From: an uncultured Olsenella sp.
GTDB lineage: Bacteria > Actinomycetota > Coriobacteriia > Coriobacteriales > Atopobiaceae
Direction of reading: 5' to 3'
Length of the DNA stretch: 64,000 bases
Assembly: GCA_900548775.1 (NCBI GenBank)
Contig: URLM01000001.1
Location: 1-64,000 of the forward strand
The position numbers were made by a program, and so were the translations under genes. Under the pieces are notes generated by a model. The model had not been told where the DNA came from. It did not search any database and saw only the letters and a program-made list of their open reading frames with translations. Shown one piece after another: positions 7,902 through 16,306 of this stretch; position 1 is the stretch's first letter, and every line of letters begins with the position of its first letter.

Positions 7902-8585
7902 CTACGCTCGAGCAATCTGGGCCTGGTAGTCCCTGTACTTCTCAGCAAACGTGCTCGGGCCTCCCTGGATGAGAGATGACGTGCCAACTACGAAGCCAGT
8001 GGCACCCGCCTCGTGCATGCGCTTGGCGTTCGCGGGCGTAGTGTTGCCATCAACCACAATACCTATGGGATGATTCGCCCGAGCCGTTATCTCTGCAATC
8101 CTGCGCAGCTTGTCAAGATGATCGGGAACCATCTTCTGCCCAGCGAAACCTGGGCTCACCGCCATGACCATGACGAAGTCGAGAAGGTCGAGGCATTCCT
8201 CGAGGTAGCCCACGGGCACACCCGGACTAAGGGCGAGGCCTGCCGAGACACCCATCGTGCGAAGGCTCTCGAGCAACCTGTACGGCTGGAGGGAGACCTC
8301 TGGATGGAAGCTGACCGAGTCTCCCTTGCGAAGGTCAAAGTACGGGACAAACCGCTCGGGCTCCGTGGCCATGATGTGAACGTCCATGGATAGATCGGTG
8401 AGCTGTCGGATTGCTCTGAAGTCCTCCGACCCGAGCATGATGTTCGGTACGTAGTGACCGTCCATCACGTCGAAGTGAATACCCGCGACGCCCGTCTCCT
8501 CGAAGGCGCGCACGTAGGCCTCTAGGTCCCACGGCTTGCAGCACATTACCGATGGGTAGATGTCCACATCCCTCTTGTTGCCCAT
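7902..8585 (-). CDS. Ribulose/allulose-phosphate 3-epimerase family
   Basis: 227 residues. A TIM barrel of the ribulose-phosphate 3-epimerase family: HFDVMDGHYVPN near residue 38 (metal His and Asp), DVHIMA near 68, the AVSPGFAGQ phosphate/active-site loop near 140, VVDGNTT near 175, and GATGFVVGTSS. Rpe and allulose-6-phosphate 3-epimerase (AlsE) share this fold. Beside a hexitol-phosphate dehydrogenase and a PTS, a hexulose-6-phosphate such as allulose-6-phosphate is more likely than the housekeeping pentose reaction. That specificity is inference. Confidence 0.85.
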   Translation of the reverse strand: MGNKRDVDIYPSVMCCKPWDLEAYVRAFEETGVAGIHFDVMDGHYVPNIMLGSEDFRAIRQLTDLSMDVHIMATEPERFVPYFDLRKGDSVSFHPEVSLQPYRLLESLRTMGVSAGLALSPGVPVGYLEECLDLLDFVMVMAVSPGFAGQKMVPDHLDKLRRIAEITARANHPIGIVVDGNTTPANAKRMHEAGATGFVVGTSSLIQGGPSTFAEKYRDYQAQIARA

Positions 8586-8677
8586 GTCAACTCCCCGGAG
8601 AGCCCTGCCATAGCCGGCAGAAGGCTCATACTTGTATCGAGCCCCTTTGCGTTGCAGCGCCCTGGGGCCTCAACAGC

Positions 8678-8724
8678 GTGCCCTCCTGTCCCTTTGGACA
8701 GAGGCTGTGTGGACAGGAGGGCAC
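8678..8724. repeat. 14-bp perfect hairpin inside the PTS operon
   Basis: GTGCCCTCCTGTCC (8678-8691) pairs perfectly with 8711-8724 around a 19-base loop. It sits in the 217-base gap between the IID and epimerase genes, the largest gap in this operon. There is no T-run. It could attenuate transcription or mark an mRNA processing/stability boundary, separating transport from metabolic genes. Confidence 0.6.
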
Positions 8725-8802
8725 CCGCACGTGCGTGATGGCTTAGATGTCTATGCGCCGAGGGGTCTTGCAGAACCCACGCGCCAAGACGGGACCAGGC
8801 GC

Positions 8803-9633
8803 CTAGTACAGACCCATGAGGGCCTTGATGGCGACAAGGGCAAAGCCAAGCGCAAAGATGATGAGAACCATCGTGAGGGGCTTGACCTGCTTCTTTGACA
8901 GAAGCGCCCACGTTCCAAGAACCACGAGGAGCGGGAGAAGCCCCGGCAGCAGCGCGTCGAAGACGCCCGTCTGAAGGTTGAGCGAGACCGTGCCAAGCTC
9001 GTTGGTCCAGTCGAACTCAAGCCAGGAGAGGTCGACCTTGACGTTGCCAACGGTCATGCAGCCTACGACCATGAGGCCAACGATGGAGACGGCGTCGAGG
9101 ACCTTGTTGATGATGCCGCTCTGCAGCAGGTCGACGATGGCGTCGCGGCCCTTCTTGTAGCCCAGCATGTACATGTTGTAGCCGCAGGTGAGCTGGAGGA
9201 TCTTGTAGCCAACGTCGAAGATGATTGGGCCTGCAAAGTTACCAGCAAGGGCAAGCTGGATGCAGATGCCGGCGAGGATGGGGTAGGCGATGGACTGCGA
9301 GACGGTGTCGCCTATGCCAGCCATGGGGCCCATGAGGGAGGAGCGCATCAGCATGATGTCGTCCGCGGAGATGTCCGCGCCCTCTGCCCTCTTCTCCTCC
9401 ATGGCGCAGGTGATGCCGTTGATGATCGTGCCCATCCAAGAAGGCTCGGTGTTGTAGAACACCAGGTACTTCTTGAGTTCCTCGGCCTGCTTGTCCTCGG
9501 GATACAGCTCGCGGATGACTGGCACGAACGCATTCGTGTTGCCCAGGCCCTGAAGTCGCTCGTAGTTGTAGCAGGTCTCAGACGAATAGGTGAGCAGCCA
9601 GTTCTTGACCAGCGTCTTCTTCGAGAGCGCCAT
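8803..9633 (-). CDS. PTS mannose-family IID subunit
   Basis: 276 residues, normal for IID. Typical segments include the N-terminal NYERLQGLG, the SSLMGPMAGIGDTVSQ loop near residue 105, and C-terminal hydrophobic helices. With IIC it forms the membrane channel. The start overlaps the IIC stop (TAATG at 9631-9635), so the pair is translationally coupled. Confidence 0.93.
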   Translation of the reverse strand: MALSKKTLVKNWLLTYSSETCYNYERLQGLGNTNAFVPVIRELYPEDKQAEELKKYLVFYNTEPSWMGTIINGITCAMEEKRAEGADISADDIMLMRSSLMGPMAGIGDTVSQSIAYPILAGICIQLALAGNFAGPIIFDVGYKILQLTCGYNMYMLGYKKGRDAIVDLLQSGIINKVLDAVSIVGLMVVGCMTVGNVKVDLSWLEFDWTNELGTVSLNLQTGVFDALLPGLLPLLVVLGTWALLSKKQVKPLTMVLIIFALGFALVAIKALMGLY

Positions 9634-10397
9634 TATGCCTCGCCCCCAGACAGCTTCTTGGTGCTATCGGACTGGAAGTTGTAGAGCAGGATTGCGATAA
9701 GGGCGGCGATGAAGGTAACCATCATCGTGGTCAGGCCCATGAACTCGGCAAGCGCGAAGCCGATGAAGAAGAACGGCATCAGCTTGGGCTTGTTGAGGTA
9801 CTGGAGCAGCATTGCGATACCAAGTGCAGGCATGAGGCCGCCGACGATGCCAAAGCCATCGACGATCCACTGCGGGAAGGTCTGGAACCACTCGCCAAAC
9901 GGGGCGCCGTAAAGCACTACGAGCATGGCAGGTATGCCGTTGAGTATGAACGAGACGAAGAACGACGGGATGTAGTTGCACATCCTCATGGCGCGAATGT
10001 TGCCCTTGTTGAGGAAGTCCTCGGCCATGTGGACCCACAGCGTGTTGATGGACATGTAAGCCGTCCACACCATGATTGTCACGCTGCCGAGAATGACGCC
10101 GACCGTCGTGGCGGAGTTCACGTCAAGTCCGGAGACGAGTGCGAGCGCCGTACCAACCGGGCCTGCGAATTGCGGGTTGCCTGGCATTGAGCCACCGGCG
10201 GTGATGAAGCCAACGTAGGGCAGGTTAATCGCCGCGGCGATCATCATGCCCTCCACGGGCTTCCCGAGCACCAGGCCAACCAAGAATCCCGACCAAAGCG
10301 GGTACAGCCAGGTCCTGGTCACGACATGGCTAAACCACCAAGTGCAGCAGGTCGTGATGAGTGCAACAAGAATGGCTTGTACTATCACTACTCTCAC
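9633..10397 (-). CDS. PTS mannose-family IIC subunit
   Basis: 254 residues of mostly hydrophobic sequence with about eight helices. EGMMIAAAINLPYVGFITAGG near residue 50 and GKPVEG are typical of the IIC channel component of mannose/sorbose-class PTS permeases. It is the second gene of the operon, after IIA, and its stop overlaps the IID start. In this superfamily IIC and IID together form the sugar path. Confidence 0.92.
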   Translation of the reverse strand: MRVVIVQAILVALITTCCTWWFSHVVTRTWLYPLWSGFLVGLVLGKPVEGMMIAAAINLPYVGFITAGGSMPGNPQFAGPVGTALALVSGLDVNSATTVGVILGSVTIMVWTAYMSINTLWVHMAEDFLNKGNIRAMRMCNYIPSFFVSFILNGIPAMLVVLYGAPFGEWFQTFPQWIVDGFGIVGGLMPALGIAMLLQYLNKPKLMPFFFIGFALAEFMGLTTMMVTFIAALIAILLYNFQSDSTKKLSGGEA

Positions 10398-10499
10398 CTT
10401 CTACTTACACGCCCCATCAGATTCAGTACATAAGTGCAGCCTTCGGCTAGGCCTCGATTACTTCGAGCCCCCTCTCAACGCTTGGTTGTACGTATTGAC

Positions 10500-10916
10500 T
10501 TAGCCGAAGATCTTTTCAGCCAGACTGACCATTCCCTTGCCACCTGCGGCAAGCGCCGTCTCCTCGAGTTGCGCGAGGTTTTGCTCATCTCGGTCGCTTA
10601 CTGCTTCGATAAGCATGGGGAGGTTTAGGCCGGTCACGCAGCGAACCTTTTCGGTTCCCATCTCATTCATGATGCGAGCAATGCAGTTGCACGGGGTACC
10701 ACCGAACAAATCAGTGAGCACAAGCACGCCGCTGCCTTCAGAATCTTCGTAAAGAGAGTGAACCTTATTGGAAAGCTCCTCGAGAAATGAATCAGGGGAC
10801 TGCCCGATATTCAGTGATACCGTTGCATATCCTTTCGCCTCTCCCATGATAAGAGTAAGCGCCGATGTAATACCCTGAGCAAACTCACCATGTGTGACTA
10901 ACAGAATATTTACCAT
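10500..10916 (-). CDS. PTS mannose-family IIA subunit
   Basis: 138 residues from the ATG at 10916. A GTG 12 bases upstream sits directly on the GGAGAGGGG stretch and is too close to serve. The phosphorylated histidine is His9 in LLVTHGEFAQG, and the domain shows LTDLFGGTPCN near residue 65. IIA receives phosphate from HPr and donates it to IIB. It is the first gene of the operon; the 309-base upstream gap separates it from the divergent DeoR gene. Confidence 0.92.
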   Translation of the reverse strand: MVNILLVTHGEFAQGITSALTLIMGEAKGYATVSLNIGQSPDSFLEELSNKVHSLYEDSEGSGVLVLTDLFGGTPCNCIARIMNEMGTEKVRCVTGLNLPMLIEAVSDRDEQNLAQLEETALAAGGKGMVSLAEKIFG

Positions 10917-11033
10917 TTGATGTTTCACCCCTCTCCATTTCTCTCATGACGGTTCTGATAGTATCCACATGAGAATCTGAGGGCGAGTAAAACCTCCCAA
11001 GGAGTGTTGAGCGGTATTTTCACTTCGGTAAAT

Positions 11034-11075
11034 GGTTGCAAAACGAAAGCAATGGAAAGTTACTTGTACGCAACC
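11034..11075. promoter_or_regulatory. Candidate DeoR operator between PTS operon and regulator
   Basis: Two direct repeats, CGAAAG (11044) and GGAAAG (11054), are spaced by one helical turn. They are flanked by GGTTGC (11034-11039) and its complement (11070-11075). DeoR regulators commonly bind such 10-bp spaced repeats; a similar pattern lies before the fructose operon. The rest of 10917-11225 shows nothing else clear. Confidence 0.4.
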
Positions 11076-11225
11076 TACTTAGATGCCTGGATTCCGCTGG
11101 TAGAACGTTGGGTACATCGCGAGTATAACTAGTGGTACTACATATTCACGTTGTTTCATTCCCATGAGCGCATTTTCCGCCATGCGCAATGTCTCCCCAG
11201 CAGCACGGTGATTGGAGGCCGCCCA

Positions 11226-12020
11226 ATGACAGAATCCATGCAGAGGATGACTGCCGAGGAGCGGCAGGAGCGGATTCTCGACATGCTTTCTCGAAAAGGC
11301 GAGGTGATGGTCTCGGACCTGAGTGCAGAGTTCTCCGTCTCAACGGTCACTATACGAACCGACCTCACCGAGCTTGAGCACGAGGGAAAGCTCAAGCGCA
11401 TTCATGGTGGGGCAGTGCCCATGCGCGAACTCGTGGTGCCGAGTCTTCCCACGCGTATCCGCAGGAACGTAAGGGCAAAGGACGCCATTGGGCTCGCTGC
11501 CTCCGAGCTGGTTCATGATGGGGAGACCATCCTCGTGGGATCAGGGAGCACGACACTTGCGCTCATCAGGAGCCTAGGCAAGAAGAAGGATGTCTCGGTG
11601 ATCTCCGACGAGCCGGCTGCCCTTAACTACATCCAGCAGCACCTCCCCAACACGACGCCCATCAGCACGGGCGGCATACTCGGTCGAGGTTTCCATCTCT
11701 ATGGCCCCTACCTCACGGCATCGCTGGTGGGAACTCACGTGGACAAGGTCTTTCTCGGCGCTGACGGGTTTGAGAGGAGGCTGGGCTTCCTTGCCGAGAG
11801 GCAAGTGACGGCAGACGCAAAGAAGGAGTTCATGAAGCACGCTCGCAGCGTGATCATTCTCATGGATGCAACTAAGGTGGGCGCGAGCAGGCTTTTTGTT
11901 CCCTTTGCCATGCCCGGCAGCGTCGACCTGGTTGTCATGGACACCGATCCCGACGGCGTGGTAGCGGAGGCATCCCATCTTGCCGGGGGACGCACGCGCG
12001 TAGTCGAGGTGGCGCGGTAG
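11226..12020 (+). CDS. DeoR-family regulator, probably of the hexitol PTS operon
   Basis: 264 residues from the ATG at 11226, preceded by GGAGG; the frame is open 75 bases further upstream without a better site. The N-terminal winged helix reads ERQERILDMLSRKGEVMVSD and STVTIRTDLTELE, then KRIHGGAV. The C-terminal DeoR sugar-phosphate sensor shows GSGSTTLAL near residue 100 and FLGADGF near 175. It is divergent from the PTS operon, so it probably represses it and releases on a sugar-phosphate intermediate. It resembles the FruR-like gene at 31098-31892. Confidence 0.88.
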   Translation: MTESMQRMTAEERQERILDMLSRKGEVMVSDLSAEFSVSTVTIRTDLTELEHEGKLKRIHGGAVPMRELVVPSLPTRIRRNVRAKDAIGLAASELVHDGETILVGSGSTTLALIRSLGKKKDVSVISDEPAALNYIQQHLPNTTPISTGGILGRGFHLYGPYLTASLVGTHVDKVFLGADGFERRLGFLAERQVTADAKKEFMKHARSVIILMDATKVGASRLFVPFAMPGSVDLVVMDTDPDGVVAEASHLAGGRTRVVEVAR

Positions 12021-12076
12021 ACGACGGTTGGCCGCCAGCCCAGACTGCCCAGCCGCTCGAAGACGGAAGGAATCGC

Positions 12077-12574
12077 ATGACCAGCAAGGAACGTCTGACA
12101 GAAGATCTTCTCGCCCGTCTCTTGGCAGCACCCAGCGTGGAGTCCTACCTTGGCGAGCCAGCTTCCACCGTCAATCGCGACCTTCCCCAGTACCTGCGAG
12201 AGATTCTGGACGAGAAGGGCATGAAGCGGGCCGAGGTCGTTCGCGCATCCGGTCTTAACGGCACCGTTGTCTACGACATCTTTGCCGGCAAGAGCCGCCC
12301 CGGCAGAGACCACGCCATCATGCTTGCTCTGGGCATGCGCTGCACGCTTCGAGAGACGCAACGGCTCCTGCGCCTGTCAGGCGTCTCTGAGCTGTGGCCC
12401 AAGGTGCGCCGGGACGCCATCATCATCTGGTGCATCGACCATGGCTTTGACCGCTCCGCCACCGACGACGAGCTGTGGAGCCTGGGCGAGCAGACCCTCT
12501 TCCACACGGGCCCCCTACGTACTGGTCAGGCCGGTGGTCATTCGGTCAGGCAGTCGCCCTCGCTCGCCCAGTGA
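12077..12574 (+). CDS. XRE-type helix-turn-helix protein linked to kinase
   Basis: 165 residues. Residues about 38-90 read as a Cro/C1 helix-turn-helix: YLREILDEKGMKRAEVVRAS, then TVVYDIFAGKSRPGRDH and LALGM. A 50-residue C-terminal segment (LWPKVRRDAIIIWCIDHGFD) is not a family I can name. It lies directly upstream of, and probably with, the Ser/Thr kinase gene. Such XRE-kinase pairs occur in other Coriobacteriia and Clostridia as I recall. It may be the kinase's substrate, and a regulator of the palindrome found at 12580 and 16169-16226. Confidence 0.8.
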   Translation: MTSKERLTEDLLARLLAAPSVESYLGEPASTVNRDLPQYLREILDEKGMKRAEVVRASGLNGTVVYDIFAGKSRPGRDHAIMLALGMRCTLRETQRLLRLSGVSELWPKVRRDAIIIWCIDHGFDRSATDDELWSLGEQTLFHTGPLRTGQAGGHSVRQSPSLAQ

Positions 12575-12575
12575 T

Positions 12576-12595
12576 TTTTCAGTTGCCAACTGAGG
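12576..12595. promoter_or_regulatory. Shared palindrome CAGTTGCCAACTG before kinase gene
   Basis: TTTTCAGTTGCCAACTGAGG begins one base after the XRE stop codon region and lies 32 bases before the first possible kinase start. Almost the same sequence occurs twice in the divergent promoter region at 16169-16226 and nowhere else that I noticed. It is a likely operator shared by the kinase-cluster promoters. Confidence 0.6.
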
Positions 12596-12627
12596 AGCGC
12601 CCATCCCGGGTTGCATATCATGGATAA

Positions 12628-14271
12628 GTGCAAGCCGTCAGCTATGCCAACGTGTGGGACGGGACCAAGGGCTTGAATGACGACCAGGTAATGCATGCAA
12701 TGAGCGTTGATGACTCCTACCACGTGGAGCGCGTTCTCACGCGCGGGCAGGGTGGCATAACCGAGCTTGTCACCCTGGACGGGACTGGCCCCTTCGTGCG
12801 CAAGCGCATCCCCGCCACACGTGCCCGCCGTGGCGTCTGGGCGACGCTCCCCGAGATAGACTGCGCGCGTCTCCCCCACATCGAGGCAACGTACGAGATG
12901 CCCGACGAGTTCATCGTCGTCTACGACTACGTGCCCGGCGAGACCTTGGAGCAGCTCGTCGAGAGCTGCGGCAAGTTGGACTGTGCAAGGGCGCGCAAAC
13001 TGGTTGGCGAGGTCTGTCAGGCCGTATCGAAGCTTCACGTCCACGACATCGTGCACCGCGACATTACCCCCTCAAACGTGGTGGTTGCCGCCGATGGCGC
13101 CCACCTCATCGACTTTGGCATAGCAAGGCTTGGCTCCGAGGAGGCAAAGGGAGGCGACGACCAGCTTGGTACCTGGGGCTTTGCTGCCCCCGAGCAGTAT
13201 GGCTTCGCAAAGACCGACGCCCGCTCGGACGTGTACTCCATGGGCAGGCTTCTGGGCTACCTTCTCACGGGGGTCCACCCAGAAGACAAGGATGGATACG
13301 AGCGGGCGCTTGCCTCCCCAAACGTGCCCGACGACCTGCGCACAGTTGTCCTCAAGGCAACGGAGTTCGAGCCAAGCGCGCGCTACCAGAGTGCGGACGA
13401 GCTTTGGCGCGCGCTGCGCAACGAGCCTGGCGAGAAAGGCGCGCCGGCCGCTGCCGCAGAGACCACTCCACGCGAGGCTGCGGACGCGCCGGCCTCGCCT
13501 GCGGCGGGGAAAGTCCGTACGATTGCCCTTGTGTGCGTCATTGCCGCCATTGCCGTGGTGGCAGCACTTCTCGCCTCACGGTTCCTTGCAGCCGAAGACA
13601 GCGCTGGCACTGAGGCCACGGCCAGCAGCGCGGAATCAAGCCGAGACACGACCACCGTCACCGCTCCGCAGGGCGAGAAAGACACCCAGACAGCCGCAGA
13701 CATCCTCTCTGTTGGCGAGTCGCACTGGTCGACAAGTAGCGGCAGCGTGTATGCCGAGTATTCGCTCACGAACAACTCCAACCGCACGGTTGCGTATCCC
13801 AGCGTGACCATAACCGGCTACGCGGACGATGGCAGCGTTCTCTTCTCGGATGAACAGGTTCTCTCTGTCCTCGCCCCCGGCGAAACGGCGTATCAAAGCA
13901 CCGCGCTCGATGGCTCTACGGCACCCGCGCGCGTGGAGTTCACGCCGGTCAAGCCCTCTGAGGACCTCCTGTCCGATGACGCGGCCCCCTCTCTCTCGAC
14001 CGCAAACGAATCCGCCAGGTCAAACGGCTACGGCGGAATCACCGTATCGGGCACCGTCACGCTGGAGAAGGACGGCACCACGATGGCGCTGGGTAACAAC
14101 TACGGGGTCTGTCTCACCGCCATCCTGCGCGACGCCTCCGGAAACATTGTGGGTGGAGGCGTTAACTTCCTCAGCTCTCACCCAGCAGAGGGTTCGAGCA
14201 TGCCGTTCGAGGTGTCCATATTCGAGCGGGTCGACTACGCGACCTGCGAGGTCCACGCAATTGCCTGGTAG
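12628..14271 (+). CDS. Transmembrane serine/threonine protein kinase
   Basis: 547 residues if the GTG at 12628 is used; ATGs at 12691 and 12700 give a more usual kinase start, and all three have weak binding sites. The kinase domain (about 30-265) has Lys59, catalytic Asp145 in HRDITPSN, DFGIAR near 162 and APEQYG near 188, so it looks active. An Ala/Pro linker leads to one TM helix (about 298-318). The outer part (about 350-547) looks beta-rich, with an FxLYD-like half (SVYAEYSLTNNSNRTVAYPS). There are no PASTA repeats. It probably senses an envelope signal and phosphorylates cytoplasmic partners such as the XRE protein. Confidence 0.9.
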   Translation: MQAVSYANVWDGTKGLNDDQVMHAMSVDDSYHVERVLTRGQGGITELVTLDGTGPFVRKRIPATRARRGVWATLPEIDCARLPHIEATYEMPDEFIVVYDYVPGETLEQLVESCGKLDCARARKLVGEVCQAVSKLHVHDIVHRDITPSNVVVAADGAHLIDFGIARLGSEEAKGGDDQLGTWGFAAPEQYGFAKTDARSDVYSMGRLLGYLLTGVHPEDKDGYERALASPNVPDDLRTVVLKATEFEPSARYQSADELWRALRNEPGEKGAPAAAAETTPREAADAPASPAAGKVRTIALVCVIAAIAVVAALLASRFLAAEDSAGTEATASSAESSRDTTTVTAPQGEKDTQTAADILSVGESHWSTSSGSVYAEYSLTNNSNRTVAYPSVTITGYADDGSVLFSDEQVLSVLAPGETAYQSTALDGSTAPARVEFTPVKPSEDLLSDDAAPSLSTANESARSNGYGGITVSGTVTLEKDGTTMALGNNYGVCLTAILRDASGNIVGGGVNFLSSHPAEGSSMPFEVSIFERVDYATCEVHAIAW

Positions 14272-14300
14272 ACCGGACGATCAACGCGACTACACCACTC

Positions 14301-15473
14301 CTACAGCCCCAGTACCTGGCGCTTCTTCGCGTCGAACTCCTCCTGGGTGAGAATGCCCGCATCAAGCAGCTCCTTGAGCTTCTTGAGAGTCTCTACCTGA
14401 GAGTCGATGGAGGACTTGTCCTGCTCGCCTTTTGGCTGCGCCCCCTCCGCCGCAGCGGGCGCACCTGCAAACGAGGCATTCCTTGGGTCAAGCGACCCGG
14501 CGAGGTTCATCCCAAAGACCATCGCTCCGCCGTCGCCCAGGCCGTTGTCCCTCACCCCCTGTGCTATGAGCTGCTGGGCAGAGATGTCCGCAGCGCGCTG
14601 CGAGACGTCCTCGTAGGCGCGCACACTCATGCGCTTCTCGGAAAACTGCCGCACAAGCTCGCGCGACTGCTCGGAGAACTCGATGTTCTCGATGGCAACC
14701 GACACCAGCTCAAGGCCATAGCGCGTGGGCCACGTTCCGGCGTTGTCGCTCCCCTCGCGGATCTTCTCGCCAAGCGCCACCGTTTGCGATGGCAGCTGCG
14801 AGACGCGATACGTCGACGAGAGCGCATTGGCCGCAGCCACGAACGACGTAAGGAATTCGCCCGTGAGCTGACGGCGTGCGCGAGGGTCGTCGAGCGAGTA
14901 CGACGAGCAGTTGGCAGGCACAAAGTTGCGGATGGCAAGCGTTGGGTTGCAAACTCTTACGCTCATCATGCCGTAGGCGTAGATCTCGAGGTCAGCCCCG
15001 TAGTAGAGGTCGTTGTACGCAAGCGGGCCATGTGTCCCAAAGCGAATGCCGCGCAGCTCGCGAAGGTTGACGAAGGCAACGCGCTTGCTGTCGGGCGACA
15101 TGCCGCCAAAGCCGATTCGCTCTGCAGCCTGCTGGACAAAGATCTTGCCAAGTCCACCTTCGGCGCGGTCCTTCTCGTCAAAGACGCTTGCCTGGCCATT
15201 TCGGTACTCGTAGCCCCCTGGCGTCGTGATGACCTGCTCGATGCCCGCCTGGCTGAAGACAAACGCCGCCGTGTTCTCAGGCACATAGATTATCGAACCG
15301 TTTGAGAGGATGTCCTCAGCACCGTAGTTGCCTCCGCGCCCGTTCTGGGAGTTTCGCCGCACCCCCGGCGTCACAAGCGTGTGCTCGTCAAAGTGGCCAG
15401 CGGTGATAACGTCTTTCCACTGATCCGAGAAGACACCGCCAATGGAGTCAAACGCCGCGTCGATGATGCCCAT
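14301..15473 (-). CDS. SPFH-domain protein with C-terminal SHOCT domain
   Basis: 390 residues. The N-terminal two thirds match the SPFH group annotated as virion-core-protein-like/YdjI (MGIIDAAFDSIGG, QWKDVI, ENTAAFVFSQAGIE, GGYEYRNG). The last 30 residues are a SHOCT domain (LKKLKELLDAGILTQEEFDA). A Gly/Ala-rich linker precedes it. Such proteins assemble on membranes and are often paired with zinc-ribbon partners, as here (next gene upstream, 18-base gap). Its precise role is unknown; membrane-stress response is a reasonable guess. It converges on the kinase gene. Confidence 0.85.
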   Translation of the reverse strand: MGIIDAAFDSIGGVFSDQWKDVITAGHFDEHTLVTPGVRRNSQNGRGGNYGAEDILSNGSIIYVPENTAAFVFSQAGIEQVITTPGGYEYRNGQASVFDEKDRAEGGLGKIFVQQAAERIGFGGMSPDSKRVAFVNLRELRGIRFGTHGPLAYNDLYYGADLEIYAYGMMSVRVCNPTLAIRNFVPANCSSYSLDDPRARRQLTGEFLTSFVAAANALSSTYRVSQLPSQTVALGEKIREGSDNAGTWPTRYGLELVSVAIENIEFSEQSRELVRQFSEKRMSVRAYEDVSQRAADISAQQLIAQGVRDNGLGDGGAMVFGMNLAGSLDPRNASFAGAPAAAEGAQPKGEQDKSSIDSQVETLKKLKELLDAGILTQEEFDAKKRQVLGL

Positions 15474-15491
15474 GGTTCTCTCCTCACTGGC

Positions 15492-16088
15492 CTAGAGGGT
15501 CTGTTTGGTGTCGCAATAGCCGCAGGTGACCACCGATCCCTTGCGCCCAACGATTGGCGCATGGCATCCCATGCAGCGCTTGGTAACGGTCATGGGACGC
15601 TTGGGCAGCTCGGCCTTCTTGCGCGGATGTCCCGTACCCCCAAATAGCGCCCCAAAGGTACCCTTGGCCTCTTCCAACAGGTCGCCCAGCATGTCAGCCG
15701 TCTCGCCGTCTGCGCCAATGCTGTCCAGGTCACCTACGGCAGCGCTCGAAATGGCCTGCTCCCAGCGCCTGGCGGCGCCTGCGGAACCACCGGCAAAGCA
15801 CAGCGAGACGGTCTCGTCAGAAAACGCGACGTTAAGGACGTAGCTGTTGTCGACCTTGGTCACCGCGGTACGCGGCACCCCCAGGTCATCCAGCGCCTGC
15901 TCGAGCGGAAGCCGCTTGAGGTAGCGAGCTGTTCTAAAGGCTCCGTCGGGCACGGTTACGGCAAGAACCAGGCTTTTGTTGGTGAGCACGACCTCGTCCA
16001 GGGGGTCCCTTCCCTCCTCGCTCACAAGGCTGACGTCACTGCGCTGCAGAACGACAAACTCCCCCCGCTCAAGGTTGTAGGACTTCAT
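15492..16088 (-). CDS. Zinc-ribbon protein paired with SPFH protein
   Basis: 198 residues from the ATG at 16088, preceded by GGGGTGAT. Residues 1-125 look like a compact beta-rich domain (LTNKSLVLAVTVPDG), resembling the PH-like domains of SPFH partners. The tail ends in a zinc ribbon, CMGCHAPIVGRKG then VTCGYC. I do not recognise a named family for the whole protein. It is the first gene of a two-gene operon with the SPFH gene, transcribed from the symmetric promoter region at 16169-16226. Confidence 0.75.
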   Translation of the reverse strand: MKSYNLERGEFVVLQRSDVSLVSEEGRDPLDEVVLTNKSLVLAVTVPDGAFRTARYLKRLPLEQALDDLGVPRTAVTKVDNSYVLNVAFSDETVSLCFAGGSAGAARRWEQAISSAAVGDLDSIGADGETADMLGDLLEEAKGTFGALFGGTGHPRKKAELPKRPMTVTKRCMGCHAPIVGRKGSVVTCGYCDTKQTL

Positions 16089-16135
16089 GATCACCCCAGA
16101 GGTCGGACACGCTTGCCTCGATGTACGCCAAGGCA

Positions 16136-16257
16136 CCAGCAGAACCAATCTTAGGAAGCACGCCGAGAATTACCTCAGTTGCCAACTGAAAACCGGTCGC
16201 GGAATTCAGCTGGCAACTGAGGTAATGGCCAATGCCCCTTCTCAGAATTGGTTCAGC
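16136..16257. promoter_or_regulatory. Symmetric divergent promoter region with shared palindrome
   Basis: Arms 16169-16190 and 16205-16226 are complementary at 21 of 22 positions, each holding CAGTTGSCAACTG or CAGCTGGCAACTG. Similarity extends outward: both sides carry AGAACCAAT/ATTGGTTC at similar distances, so each direction has the element order palindrome, GAGGTA, 17-18 bases, TAAGAT or CAGAAT. The starts at 16088 and 16307 lie 81 bases from the outer arm edges on both sides. This looks like one promoter-operator duplicated in inverted orientation. Confidence 0.65.
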
Positions 16258-16306
16258 AGTCGCGCAATCCAATAAACCCAAGTTCAAGCACGAGAAAGGG
16301 GCATCC

